DNA of 64,000 bases from Oscillospiraceae bacterium (GCA_022835495.1 BQOK01000001.1:310001-374000); one strand, 5' to 3'; positions 31,355-44,103 are shown, counted from the stretch's first letter. The notes: generated from the letters alone by a model not told the origin. Program-made: numbers and translations.

Positions 31355-32653
31355 TTACTTGCCGAACTTTTCCACCATTTCCTTTTGCAGGGCCTGCATG
31401 ACGGCGGTGGGATCCTCGCCGTTCAGGGTGACCTTGGTGACGGCGTTCTTGGCAAGGTCGATGGCCTCGGCAAAATTTTCGGTGTAATTCACCTGGGTCA
31501 CATCCTGGCCTACCTTGGCGAACAGCTCGTAGATGGGCTGGCCGCCGAAGTAATCGAGACCCTCGCTGAACACGGGATCGTTCAGCAGGGGGATATACGA
31601 GGGGTAGATGGTGCGCTCGGTAAAGCCGGAGGTGTCCATATCGGTCATGGCGAACTCCACAAAGGCCGCCGCGGCCTCGGGGCTTTCGGACTGGGCGGGG
31701 ACCGCCAGAACGCTGCCGCCGTTGGAGGAGCCCTTTACAGGAACCTCCGCGTCAAAACGGGGCAGCTCCATCACGGCCCATTTGCCGCTCTGGTCCGCGG
31801 CCGCGTCGATAAAGGTGCCCGCCTCCCACACGGCGTCGGGCGCACAGGCAACCTTGGAGCCGGTAATGGCGGCAACGAAGTCGTCCCAGGAATTCTGGTC
31901 GTAGGTGATGCCAGCCTGGTACAGCTTCTGGATCATGGACATGGCGCGGATCGACTCGGCCGAATCGACCACAGTATTGCCCGCCTCGTCGAAATAGAAG
32001 GTGCCCTGCTGCATGAGCATCAGGCGGTAGAGGGTATCGTTGTAGGTGGTGGGCAGCGGCAGCAGGTCCACGCCGGTTTTTTCCTTGATCTGCGTGCCGG
32101 CGGCAACCAGGTCGTCCCAGGTCACGATGGAGGCGGGATCAACGCCGGCCTGCTCGAACAGGTCGGTGCGGTAATACAGGGCGCAGGGGGCAGAGTCCCA
32201 GGGCCAGGCGAGCAGCTTGCCGCCCACGGTGGCCTCGCCGATCTTGACGTCCAGATAGTCGGCCGCGTTCACCCTGCCGGTGAAGTCGTAAAATTTGCCG
32301 GGGAATTTGGAACCGAACTTGGCCATCTGCTCGCCCTCGATGGTCACGACGCCGGGCAGGCCGATGCCGGATTGCAGGCAGGTGGTGAGCTTGCTGTAGA
32401 CCTGGGAGGTGCCCATTTCCTCGAACTGGAACTCCACCCCGGGGTGCAGCTGCTGGAATTTTTCGGCCTCGACCTGGAGCTGCACCAGGGCAAGATCCCA
32501 GCTCCAAACGGTGACGGTGCCGGTGAGCTCGCCCCCCTCGGGGGAAGAGCCGGCGCCGCTTTGCGCCGTGGGTGCAGGGGCGCCGCCCCCGCAGCCCGCC
32601 AGCGCGGCGGCCAGGGCAAGGGCTGTGAACAAAGCCAGCAAACGTTTTTTCAT
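31355..32653 (-). CDS. Sugar ABC transporter substrate-binding lipoprotein
   Basis: 432 residues. The signal peptide ends in lipobox L-A-G-C (Cys21), then a Gly/Ala/Pro linker. The body is a family 1 extracellular solute-binding protein: V-T-V-W-S-W-D near 50, a Tyr/Trp-lined cleft with W-P-W-D-S-A-P-C-A-L-Y-Y near 145. It brings an oligosaccharide to the two permeases encoded upstream. No ATPase gene is in this operon, so a shared MsmX/MsiK-like ATPase elsewhere must power it. Confidence 0.94.
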   Translation of the reverse strand: MKKRLLALFTALALAAALAGCGGGAPAPTAQSGAGSSPEGGELTGTVTVWSWDLALVQLQVEAEKFQQLHPGVEFQFEEMGTSQVYSKLTTCLQSGIGLPGVVTIEGEQMAKFGSKFPGKFYDFTGRVNAADYLDVKIGEATVGGKLLAWPWDSAPCALYYRTDLFEQAGVDPASIVTWDDLVAAGTQIKEKTGVDLLPLPTTYNDTLYRLMLMQQGTFYFDEAGNTVVDSAESIRAMSMIQKLYQAGITYDQNSWDDFVAAITGSKVACAPDAVWEAGTFIDAAADQSGKWAVMELPRFDAEVPVKGSSNGGSVLAVPAQSESPEAAAAFVEFAMTDMDTSGFTERTIYPSYIPLLNDPVFSEGLDYFGGQPIYELFAKVGQDVTQVNYTENFAEAIDLAKNAVTKVTLNGEDPTAVMQALQKEMVEKFGK

Positions 32654-32731
32654 TGTTTCTCCTCTTTTCTTGTGTTGTGATAAAGCGGGTGTATTTTAAG
32701 CCGGCCGGAGCCGGCCCGGGCACAAAAGAGA

Positions 32732-33567
32732 TCACTCCTTGACCGCGCCGCTCATGACGCCGGCCACGAACTGCTTTTGGAAAGCCAGGAAAATCAGCAG
32801 GATGGGCAGCGTGGCGATGGAGGAGGCCAGCATGATCACCCCGTAATCCTTGCGCCAGACCACGCCGTCCAGCATGGCCAGGGCCACGGGAAAATTGTAC
32901 ATGCTTTTGGTGCCCAGAATGATGAGCGGCCACATGAAGCTGTTCCACATGCTCATGAACATGTAAATGCCCAGCGCGCCCAGGGCGGGTTTCATGTTGG
33001 GCATCACGATGCGGAAGAAGATGGAAATCTCGCCGTAGCCGTCGATGCGGGCGGCCTCGATGAGGGCGTTTGGAAACGCCAGCATGTTCTGCCGCATCAG
33101 GAAGATGCCGAACGCGTTGGCGAGGGTGGGCAGCACCACCGAGGAATAGGTGTTGGCCCAGCCCATGCCGCTGATCATGGTGAAGAGGGGCACGTACAGC
33201 ACCTGCCCGGGGATCATCATGGTGAGCATGATCACGGCGAACATCAGGTTTTTGCCCTTGAAGCTGTATTTGGTGAGGGCGTAGCCTGCCATGGAGTGGA
33301 AGAGCATGGTGAGCAGGGTGTAGGAGCCCGCCATGACAAGCGAGTTCCAGCACACGCGGAGCACGTCCATTTTTCGGGAAAGGTTTACCCAGTTTTCCAT
33401 CAGGCTGCCGCCGACCCCCAGATGCGGCGTAATGCTCAGGATTTCGGCGGTGGAGTGGGTGGCGGAAACGAACATGAAATAAAACGGGAACAGGGATAAA
33501 AAGGCGGCCAGAGCCAAAAAAGCGTAGGTGATGGCCTTGCGGGGCAGATCGTGCCCTTTCCGGGTGC

Positions 33568-33571
<4 letters not shown>
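32732..33571 (-). CDS. Sugar ABC transporter permease, MalG type
   Basis: 279 residues, six transmembrane helices (first at about 12-32). The EAA loop reads E-A-A-R-I-D-G-Y-G near 190, followed by I-F-F-R-I-V-M-P. It overlaps the preceding permease gene by four bases. Together they form the CUT1-class channel for an oligosaccharide. Confidence 0.95.
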
Positions 33572-37571
<4,000 letters not shown>

Positions 37572-38627
37572 TTAAAACGCCTCCTTTTCTTGAGCGGGCG
37601 CCGGGGGCAGGGCGGGGCAGCTTTCGCGCAGGATCAGCTCATTGGGAGTGATCATGCGCACCCCGCCGGGCCGGGCGCTGTGGATCTGGTCCAGCAGCGC
37701 CCGGGCGCTGAGGTTACCGATCAGCCGGCTGTCGATGCGGATGGTGGAGAGGGTGGGGGTTAAAAATTGTGCGGTGGAAATATCGTTGCAGGAGATCAGG
37801 GCGGTCTGCCCCGGCACCTGCACGCCCCGCTCCTTGAGCGCTTTCAGCACGCCGATGGCCATGGTGTCGGTTTCCACAAACAGGGCGCGGGGCAGGCCCT
37901 GCTGCGCGGCCTGGCACGCGAGGGTATACCCGACCTGCATGGAAACGGTGTTGGCGATAAAAACATGCTCTTTGCGGTAGCAGCCCGCACGGGTGAGGAT
38001 ATCCTGGAAATATTGCACCCGCAGGTCCACGATGGGCTTGCTGCCCTCGCGGTATTCCTGGCCGCCGATATAGCCGATCTCCCGATACCCCAGGGCCAGA
38101 AAGTGCTGCAGCGCCTTTTCCATGGCCAGGTGAAAGTCGGTCACCACGCTGTCGCAGCCGGGCTCGCCGGGGTCGAAGTCCGCAAACACAATGGGCAGGC
38201 CGCCGGTGAGGAGCTGGCGGCGCAGCTCGTCGCAGCGGCTCCACTCGGAAGTGCTGCCCACAACGATGAACCCTTTGATATTCTTTTGGGAAAAATCCAG
38301 CTCCAAATCCGGGGTGTAAAAAATTTCCCACACGGAGTAGCCCTTGCCGCCCGCTTCGGAGGTCACGCCGATGCGCACGGTGTGGTAGTAGGGATCCTCG
38401 ATCTCGGCCTGTTCGGGGTAGAGCAGCAGAAGGACCAGGGTGTCCTTGGTGAGCCCGCTGCGCCGCACCCCGGAAAACTGCGAGCGGTAACCCATTTCCC
38501 GGGCAGCTTCCAAAATTTTGAACCGGGTGGCTTCCTGGATGGAAAAGGTCGGGTCGCCTTTCAGAACCCGGGAAACACAGCCCTGCGATACCCCGACCCG
38601 CGCGGCAATATCTTTTAAGGTTGACAT
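37572..38627 (-). CDS. LacI family transcriptional regulator
   Basis: 351 residues from ATG 38627; longer readings would cover the operator. N-terminal LacI helix-turn-helix (L-K-D-I-A-A-R-V-G-V-S-Q-G-C-V-S-R-V-L) is followed by a periplasmic-binding-like sensor domain (about 65-340). It is the first gene of the operon and its promoter carries inverted TTTACTAAA-type repeats, so it most likely represses itself and lacZ onward until a galactoside is bound. Confidence 0.94.
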   Translation of the reverse strand: MSTLKDIAARVGVSQGCVSRVLKGDPTFSIQEATRFKILEAAREMGYRSQFSGVRRSGLTKDTLVLLLLYPEQAEIEDPYYHTVRIGVTSEAGGKGYSVWEIFYTPDLELDFSQKNIKGFIVVGSTSEWSRCDELRRQLLTGGLPIVFADFDPGEPGCDSVVTDFHLAMEKALQHFLALGYREIGYIGGQEYREGSKPIVDLRVQYFQDILTRAGCYRKEHVFIANTVSMQVGYTLACQAAQQGLPRALFVETDTMAIGVLKALKERGVQVPGQTALISCNDISTAQFLTPTLSTIRIDSRLIGNLSARALLDQIHSARPGGVRMITPNELILRESCPALPPAPAQEKEAF

Positions 38628-38644
38628 TAGAGCCCCTCCGGAAT

Positions 38645-38677
38645 TTTTACTAAACAATAAAAATACTTTTAGTAAAA
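38645..38677. promoter_or_regulatory. LacI-type operator pair upstream of lacI
   Basis: TTTTACTAAAC (38645-38655) and TTTTAGTAAAA (38667-38677) face each other as half-palindromes TTTACTAAA/TTTAGTAAA, in the leader between promoter and lacI start. A third copy, GTTTACTAAAC, is at 38913-38923. Confidence 0.6.
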
Positions 38678-38706
38678 ATGTTTTGATTTTTGCTTTTGGT
38701 GGTTCA

Positions 38707-38735
38707 AATATAGTGAGATTTTGATAAAATGTCAA
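38707..38735 (-). promoter_or_regulatory. Promoter of the lacI-lacZ operon
   Basis: Minus strand: consensus TTGACA (38730-38735), 17-base spacer, TATATT (38707-38712). Confidence 0.8.
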
Positions 38736-38968
38736 CTAAAAATAAGCTTTAACGCAATGGAAATATATGTATATTGACCTCTTTACGCAAAAATGATATT
38801 ACGATTTGTAATATATTAAGGGCGTTCGTAAATAACTCTTGTGGCTTTTTTACAATTCATGCTTTTTTTGTTTGTGAATTAGGGAAAAAATAAGAGGAAG
38901 GCTGAGTAAAAAGTTTACTAAACAGTTTCGGGTAAAAAATGAAACCTCCAGTTTACCGAAAATGGCCC
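38736..38968. other. AT-rich intergenic region with a distal operator copy
   Basis: No gene is visible. It is much more AT-rich than its surroundings. A possible plus-strand promoter TTGACC-17-TATTAC lies at 38774-38802. The palindrome GTTTACTAAAC (38913-38923) repeats the lacI operator sequence about 260 bases from the proximal pair, as needed for DNA looping. A GTTTACCGAAA at 38951 is a weaker match. Confidence 0.5.
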
Positions 38969-38997
38969 TTGCCTTTCCCAGCGAACTTTTTTATAAT
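38969..38997 (+). promoter_or_regulatory. Promoter of the exonuclease III gene
   Basis: TTGCCT (38969-38974), 17-base spacer, consensus TATAAT (38992-38997). Confidence 0.7.
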
Positions 38998-39081
38998 TTG
39001 AACCATAGCCCTGCACTGCTGCAAAAAGCGAAAACACCCGGGCGCCTGCAGGGCAGCGCGCCCTTAAAAAGGAGAAGACCT

Positions 39082-39837
39082 GTGAAGCTGATCAGTTGGA
39101 ATGTGAACGGCCTGCGGGCTGTGCTGCGCAAGGAGTTTGCGGCCCAGTTTGCCGCATTGAACGCGGATGTGTTCTGCGTGCAGGAAACCAAATGCCAGCC
39201 CGGCGAGGCGGACTTTGCCCCCGAGGGCTACACCGCTTACTGGAACAGCGCTGAAAAAAAGGGGTATTCCGGCACGGCCTGCTGGTGCAGGACGCCGCCC
39301 ATCTCGGTGCGGTATGGCATTGGCAAAGAGGAGCACAGCCACGAGGGCCGGGCCATTACGCTGGAGTTTGAACGGTTCTTTTTGGTGAACGTGTATGTGC
39401 CCAACGCCCAGGAGGGGCTGGCCCGCATTGATTACCGGATGCAGTGGGAGGATGACCTGCGCGCCTACCTGCTGGCGCTGGACGCCGAAAAGCCGGTGGT
39501 GCTGTGCGGGGACATGAACGTGGCGCACGAGGAGATTGACCTGAAAAACCCCAAGACGAACCGGGGCAGTGCCTGCTTTTCGGACCAGGAGCGGGGAAAA
39601 ATGACCGAGCTTTTGGCCGCGGGCTTTGTGGATTCCTTCCGCGCGCTCTATCCTGCGCGCACCGGCGCTTACACCTGGTGGAGCTATAAATTCGGCGCCC
39701 GCAAAAACAATGCGGGCTGGCGCATCGACTACTTTATCGTGAGCGGGCGGCTGCAGAGCGCGGTGAAGGACAGCCTGATCTTTGCCGACTACATGGGCAG
39801 CGACCACTGCCCGGTGGGCCTGGAGCTGGAGCTGTGA
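39082..39837 (+). CDS. xth: Exodeoxyribonuclease III
   Basis: 251 residues from GTG 39082 (AAGGAGAAG upstream). The start K-L-I-S-W-N-V-N-G-L-R-A, the Glu in Q-E-T-K near 38, Y-V-P-N-A-Q near 110, D-M-N-V-A-H near 150, and the terminal G-S-D-H-C-P-V are the metal-binding and catalytic motifs of ExoIII/AP endonucleases. It nicks DNA at abasic sites. One oddity is C-W-C in place of the usual hydrophobic stretch after G-T-A near 75; this does not touch the active site. Confidence 0.96.
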   Translation: MKLISWNVNGLRAVLRKEFAAQFAALNADVFCVQETKCQPGEADFAPEGYTAYWNSAEKKGYSGTACWCRTPPISVRYGIGKEEHSHEGRAITLEFERFFLVNVYVPNAQEGLARIDYRMQWEDDLRAYLLALDAEKPVVLCGDMNVAHEEIDLKNPKTNRGSACFSDQERGKMTELLAAGFVDSFRALYPARTGAYTWWSYKFGARKNNAGWRIDYFIVSGRLQSAVKDSLIFADYMGSDHCPVGLELEL

Positions 39838-39861
39838 GCGGGGGCTTTACCCGGATTTTAC

Positions 39862-39890
39862 TTGCATTCGGTCCCGGGGCGGGGTATAGT
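39862..39890 (+). promoter_or_regulatory. Promoter of the DUF368 gene
   Basis: TTGCAT (39862-39867), 17-base spacer, TATAGT (39885-39890), 65 bases before the ATG. Confidence 0.65.
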
Positions 39891-39955
39891 AATAAAGTAT
39901 ACGGCGGCGCCCTGGGCGCCGCACACACCATTTTGTTAAGGGGACTTTACAAAAT

Positions 39956-40843
39956 ATGAAAGCCATTTTGGATCTTCTGCGGGGCATCGTGATCGGCATT
40001 GCCAACATCATCCCCGGCGTGTCCGGCGGCACCATGGCGGTGTCGATGGGCATTTACGACAAGCTCATCGGCGCGGTGAGCAACCTGTTCAAGGATTTTA
40101 AAAGGAACCTGCTGTTCCTTCTGCCCCTGCTGATCGGCATGGGCGTGGGCATCGTGGGCTTCGGCAAGCTGCTGGAATATTTGCTGGAATACCATGTGCT
40201 GGCCACCTGCCTGACCTTTGTGGGGCTGATTTTGGGGGGCGTGCCCGTTTTGTGGGTGCACCTGAAGGGCAGCGTTTCAAAAAAGCCCGGCGGGCGCCTG
40301 GGCGCGGCCGAGGTCGCCTGTTTTGCGCTGCTGCTGGCGGTGGGCGTGGGCCTGCCCCTTCTGCAGGGCAGCGAGGGCGCGGTAAAGGCCATGAGCCTTT
40401 CGGTGGGCAGCATTGTGATTTTGTTCCTGCTGGGCGTGATCGCCAGCGCCACCATGGTAATCCCCGGGGTATCCGGCAGCATGGTGCTGATGGTGCTGGG
40501 CTATTACAGCACCATTCTGGCGCAGGTTACCGGCCTGCTGGACAGCCTGCTGGCCCGCGACTGGGCGGCCCTGGGCCACTGCGTGGGCCTTTTGGCGCCC
40601 TTTGGCGTGGGCGTGGTGCTGGGCATTTTCCTGATTGCCAAGCTCATCGAGTGGCTGTTTAAAAAATTCCCCAGCCAGACCTATGCGGCGATTATCGGGC
40701 TGATCGTGGCGAGCCCGTTCGGCATTCTGTATTCCTCCGGCGCGCTGGAGAGCTTCAGCACCATAGGCCTGATCGTGGGCCTGGTGCTGGGTGCGGCGGG
40801 CGGCTGGGTCACCTGGCTGATGGGCGAAAAGGAGCCTGCCTGA
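39956..40843 (+). CDS. popT: DUF368 membrane protein, polyprenyl-phosphate translocase (PopT-like)
   Basis: 295 residues with about eight hydrophobic segments. The two DUF368 signature repeats are plain: I-P-G-V-S-G-G-T-M near residue 23 and I-P-G-V-S-G-S-M near 170, facing each other in an inverted-repeat fold. DUF368 proteins have been reported to return undecaprenyl phosphate to the inner leaflet for reuse in wall synthesis. The gene stands alone between its own promoter and terminator. Confidence 0.9.
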   Translation: MKAILDLLRGIVIGIANIIPGVSGGTMAVSMGIYDKLIGAVSNLFKDFKRNLLFLLPLLIGMGVGIVGFGKLLEYLLEYHVLATCLTFVGLILGGVPVLWVHLKGSVSKKPGGRLGAAEVACFALLLAVGVGLPLLQGSEGAVKAMSLSVGSIVILFLLGVIASATMVIPGVSGSMVLMVLGYYSTILAQVTGLLDSLLARDWAALGHCVGLLAPFGVGVVLGIFLIAKLIEWLFKKFPSQTYAAIIGLIVASPFGILYSSGALESFSTIGLIVGLVLGAAGGWVTWLMGEKEPA

Positions 40844-40856
40844 CGGTTTGCAGTTT

Positions 40857-40890
40857 ACAGCGCCCCCCCATTTGGGGGGGCGCTGTTTTG
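40857..40890 (+). terminator. Intrinsic terminator of the DUF368 gene
   Basis: ACAGCGCCCCCCC pairs with GGGGGGGCGCTGT over a short loop, followed by TTTTG. From 40891 to 41017 nothing further is recognised. Confidence 0.85.
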
Positions 40891-41017
40891 CTGCCCCGGA
40901 GTAAAACGGTTCGTTTGAAACACAAGCCGCGCCCTGCCTGTTGGGGCAGCTTGCGCGGGTGTGCAAAAAAGCAGGCTGCGCCGGGCCGCGGCCGCTTTTT
41001 TGCCCCGGCGCCCCCGG

Positions 41018-41046
41018 TTGCCGCGAAAGGGCAAAACCGGTATAAT
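41018..41046 (+). promoter_or_regulatory. Vegetative promoter of the ECF sigma operon
   Basis: TTGCCG (41018-41023), 17-base spacer, consensus TATAAT (41041-41046). The leader to the sigma gene is about 180 bases. Confidence 0.65.
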
Positions 41047-41132
41047 AGCTTTTGCAGACCCTGCGAAAAAACAGGGCGGAGCCGGCGGCACAGGAAAAAA
41101 TATCCGGCTGCAATTTTTTTGAAAAACTTGAA

Positions 41133-41156
41133 GAAACCCGTCTTGCGCCCTCGTTA
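41133..41156 (+). promoter_or_regulatory. ECF-type promoter candidate (autoregulation)
   Basis: GAAACC (41133-41138) and CGTTA (41152-41156) resemble the GAAAC / CGT boxes of ECF sigma promoters, though the 13-base gap is shorter than the usual 15-17. It lies 80 bases before the sigma factor start, so self-activation is plausible. Confidence 0.35.
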
Positions 41157-41232
41157 CGTAGGCAGAGCGGGAAGAAATGCGGACGTTCCAAACGCTCGCA
41201 TGGCTTTGTGGGGAAGGCGGTGAGGCGGCAGC

Positions 41233-41757
41233 GTGACCAATGCACAATTCAGCACACTGGTGGAGCAATATCAAAAGCTGGTTTATACCGTGTGCTACCA
41301 GCTGGTGCGGGATCATCAGCTTGCCGAGGACCTTACGCAGGACACCTTTGTGGCCGCCTATTCCCACATGGACGACTGCCCGCCCGAAAATTACAAGCCC
41401 TGGCTGGCCCGCATTGCCACAAACAAGGCAAGGGATCACCTGAAAAGCGCCTGGAACCGCCGCGTGTCGGCCCCCGGCGACGAGGCCATGCCGGAAACGC
41501 CCCAGGTTTCCGGCGCGCCGCCCGAAACCCCTGAGGACCTGACCGTGAGCGAGGCGGAGGCCGAGGCCATCCGCCGGATGGTGAGGGAACTCAAAGAACC
41601 GTACTTACAGGTTTCCGTGCTGTACTTTTTGGAGGAGCGCAGCGTGGAGGAGATCAGCCAGGCGCTGCGCCGCCCCCCCAAGACGGTGCACACCCAGCTG
41701 TTCCGGGCAAAAAAGATGCTGCAGCAAAAAATATTGGAAAGGAGCGCAAGGCGATGA
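41233..41757 (+). CDS. ECF-family RNA polymerase sigma factor
   Basis: 174 residues from GTG 41233. Region 2 (about 10-75) has L-A-E-D-L-T-Q-D-T-F and W-L-A-R-I-A-T-N-K-A-R-D; region 4 (about 115-170) has L-E-E-R-S-V-E-E-I-S-Q-A-L and T-V-H-T-Q-L-F-R-A-K-K. An acidic Pro-rich linker joins them. It overlaps the anti-sigma gene by four bases. The operon holds small membrane proteins, so envelope stress is the likely trigger. Confidence 0.94.
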   Translation: MTNAQFSTLVEQYQKLVYTVCYQLVRDHQLAEDLTQDTFVAAYSHMDDCPPENYKPWLARIATNKARDHLKSAWNRRVSAPGDEAMPETPQVSGAPPETPEDLTVSEAEAEAIRRMVRELKEPYLQVSVLYFLEERSVEEISQALRRPPKTVHTQLFRAKKMLQQKILERSARR

Positions 41758-42422
41758 GCGAATTGTTTCTGGAAAACGGGCACCTCAGCAATGAGGGCCT
41801 TAAGGCCCTCATTCAAGGTACCTTGAATGAGACCAGCCGCCTGGAAGCGGCGGAACACCTGAGTTTCTGCGATGAATGCCTTGTGCGTTACACCGACCTG
41901 CTTGTGGAGGACGTGCAGGTGGAGCCGGAGCAGAGCGTTACTCTGCCGGTGATGCGCAGGCTGCGCCAAAGGACCGTAAAGGTGCTGGTAAGCCGCTACA
42001 CCGCGGCTGCCGCGGCTGTGATGATCGCGGGTACGCTGTGGTACAGCGGCGTGCTGACCGGCGCGGCCGAAGCCTTTGCCACCCGCACCCCCCAGGCTGA
42101 GCCCCAGCAGCGGCCGGCCGTGACCGACACCGAGGGACCCAAAATCCCCCAGAATGCGCTGACCGGGGCCATCAACGGCTGGCTGGCCGGCCTGCGGCCC
42201 GCACCGCAGCAAAAACCGGCGCAAAACGACCAGCAGACGGATCCGGCAAAGCCGGAGGCGACCCCCGGGGCGGATCAGCAAGCGAAACCCGAGGCCACGC
42301 CGGCCCCCACGGCGAAGCCCCAGGCAACCCCCCAGCCCCAGGGCGCAAAAGCCCCCCGTGATTTCAGCATCAGCAAGCTATTAAACAACCTGTTCGGCGG
42401 CGACCCGGCCCCGGAAGCTTAA
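41754..42422 (+). CDS. Membrane anti-sigma factor with zinc-binding motif
   Basis: 222 residues. Residues 35-42 give H-x3-C-x2-C (His35, Cys39, Cys42), the ZAS motif that clamps ECF sigma factors. A transmembrane helix at about 81-103 is followed by an extracytoplasmic Pro/Gln/Ala-rich segment (about 110-200). It should hold the sigma factor encoded upstream until an envelope signal triggers release. Codons 13-26 of this gene contain two overlapping perfect 24-base palindromes, a striking feature not explained by the protein. Confidence 0.9.
   Translation: MSELFLENGHLSNEGLKALIQGTLNETSRLEAAEHLSFCDECLVRYTDLLVEDVQVEPEQSVTLPVMRRLRQRTVKVLVSRYTAAAAAVMIAGTLWYSGVLTGAAEAFATRTPQAEPQQRPAVTDTEGPKIPQNALTGAINGWLAGLRPAPQQKPAQNDQQTDPAKPEATPGADQQAKPEATPAPTAKPQATPQPQGAKAPRDFSISKLLNNLFGGDPAPEA
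41790..41831 (+). repeat. Two overlapping perfect 24-base palindromes inside the anti-sigma gene
   Basis: AATGAGGGCCTT/AAGGCCCTCATT (41790-41813) and CTCATTCAAGGT/ACCTTGAATGAG (41808-41831) share the block CTCATT. The middle CTCATT can pair with either the upstream or the downstream AATGAG, which gives mutually exclusive hairpins in the mRNA. Confidence 0.9.
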
Positions 42423-42437
42423 GGAGGAAATAACGTT

Positions 42438-43007
42438 ATGAGAAAAAGTGGATTTTGGACCGTGTGCTTTGCCTTTATCCCCGGGGCGGGCCAGATGTAC
42501 CAAGGCTACATGCGGCGCGGCCTTTCCATGGGCCTGCTGGTGGTGGTGCCCTTTATGCTGGCGGCCTTTATGAGCATGGATGTGCTCATCTTCCCCTGCC
42601 TGGTGCTGTATATGTACAGCTTTTTTGACACCCTGAACCTGCGCAGCCAGCTCACCATGGGCGTTGCCCCGCCGGACGACTACTTGTACCACCTGAACGG
42701 TGCGGGCGGCGATCTGGACCGGCTGCTGGAAAAGCGCCACCATCTGATCGGCTGGGCGCTGGTGCTGCTGGGCGTGTTTGCGATCTACAACAACTTTGTG
42801 AGCCCCTGGCTGTGGAACCTGGCCCGCCTGTTCGGTTACGAGAGCATCTTCTACAACGTTCTTACCAGCCTGATCAACGGCGTGCCCAACCTGCTGGTGG
42901 CAGTGGCACTGATCGTGGTGGGCCTGTGGCTGGTGAAGGGCGGCAGGCGCAGCGCCGCCCCCGCCGAGGACTTTACAGAATTCAAGGGCGCCGAGCCGAA
43001 GGAGTAA
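42438..43007 (+). CDS. Polytopic membrane protein (TM2-like) in the ECF operon
   Basis: 189 residues, about five hydrophobic segments (about 6-22, 27-45, 48-65, 100-125, 145-165). The start F-I-P-G-A-G-Q-M-Y-Q-G-Y resembles TM2-domain proteins. It lies 15 bases after the anti-sigma gene with AAGGAGG before the ATG. Function unknown; co-transcription with sigma and anti-sigma suggests a part in sensing or responding to envelope stress. Confidence 0.82.
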   Translation: MRKSGFWTVCFAFIPGAGQMYQGYMRRGLSMGLLVVVPFMLAAFMSMDVLIFPCLVLYMYSFFDTLNLRSQLTMGVAPPDDYLYHLNGAGGDLDRLLEKRHHLIGWALVLLGVFAIYNNFVSPWLWNLARLFGYESIFYNVLTSLINGVPNLLVAVALIVVGLWLVKGGRRSAAPAEDFTEFKGAEPKE

Positions 43008-43011
43008 CGCC

Positions 43012-44103
43012 ATGAACGACAAGATCGAACTGAGCCTGCCCGGCACGCCTATACCGGAAGAGCTGCTGCAGCCCGCCACCCTGGCCGACGGCCCCGCGCC
43101 CGCCGCGCCCCAGCCGCCGGTGCCGGAAGACACCGTGCCCGACCCCGTGTTTGCGCAGCCGGCCCCGGCCGGCAAAAAGGGCCGGGGCGAAAAGCCGCCG
43201 AAGCCCGACAAGCCCCCCGTGCGCCGGGTGGGTACCTTTACCCTGGGCGTGGCGCTGATTTTAACCGGCCTTTGCATCACCGCCAGCTTTATAATGCCGG
43301 GCTTTGACATTGTGACGGTGGCGAAAATGGCCCCGCTGGTGCTGGTGGCCCTGGGGCTGGAGATCCTGTGGGTCACAGCCCGCCATGGAAGCAGCCGCCT
43401 GAAATACGATTTTTTGAGCATGTTTGTGTGCTTTATCCTGATCTGCGCCAGCCTGGCCGCCGCCTGCGTGCCGGTGTTCTGGAAGTACTATGGGCCCGAG
43501 CGGGACCTGACGGAATACCGCCTTGCCCACGAGCTGGAACAAAAGCTGTATGATGGGCTCAGCGGCCTTGGCGTGACCGACTGCAACGTGTATATCAACC
43601 TGAGCGGCATGGAATTTGATAAGGATATGACCCTTTCCGACCTGACCCTTCAGGACCAGGTGCATGCAAACCTGACCCTGAGCGGCGATTTTAAGGAACA
43701 GGCGGAGTTTGTGGCCGCCGGGGAAAAGGTGCTGCCGGTGCTGCGCCAGAACGGCGTGAACGACGTGGACCTGTATGCCAGCAGCGCGACCGACCGCTGG
43801 GAAGCAAGCCTGTACGGCATTTTTTCACTGAACGCCGCGGGCGACGATTTTGCGCGCCGTGTGAGCCATGAGGTCTTTGTGACCGACGCGGACGGCGACA
43901 GCTACTGGTACGACGCCGAGGCCTGGGCCAACAGGGCGGCTTACGAGGAAGAAATGCGCCAGCAGAGGGCCAAAGAGCAAGCGCAGGACGAGGCCTATCA
44001 GAGCGGCTATCAGGCAGCCCTTGCCGAGTACGGCCTGGGGGAGGGAAGCGCGGCCGACAGCGAGCCCCCGGCGGATGGGGAAGGCCTGGATCAGGCCGCC
44101 TGA
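43012..44103 (+). CDS. Membrane protein with LiaI/LiaF-like transmembrane region
   Basis: 363 residues. A Pro-rich cytoplasmic start (about 1-70) is followed by two or three closely spaced helices, V-G-T-F-T-L-G-V-A-L-I to L-G-L-E-I-L-W-V-T-A-R, matching the LiaI-LiaF-like transmembrane region (DUF5668 type), and another near 140-160. The rest is soluble, with a C-terminal Glu/Gln-rich coiled stretch. Starts five bases after the preceding gene. Lia proteins report cell-wall-antibiotic stress, which agrees with the ECF operon context. Function not proven. Confidence 0.82.
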   Translation: MNDKIELSLPGTPIPEELLQPATLADGPAPAAPQPPVPEDTVPDPVFAQPAPAGKKGRGEKPPKPDKPPVRRVGTFTLGVALILTGLCITASFIMPGFDIVTVAKMAPLVLVALGLEILWVTARHGSSRLKYDFLSMFVCFILICASLAAACVPVFWKYYGPERDLTEYRLAHELEQKLYDGLSGLGVTDCNVYINLSGMEFDKDMTLSDLTLQDQVHANLTLSGDFKEQAEFVAAGEKVLPVLRQNGVNDVDLYASSATDRWEASLYGIFSLNAAGDDFARRVSHEVFVTDADGDSYWYDAEAWANRAAYEEEMRQQRAKEQAQDEAYQSGYQAALAEYGLGEGSAADSEPPADGEGLDQAA

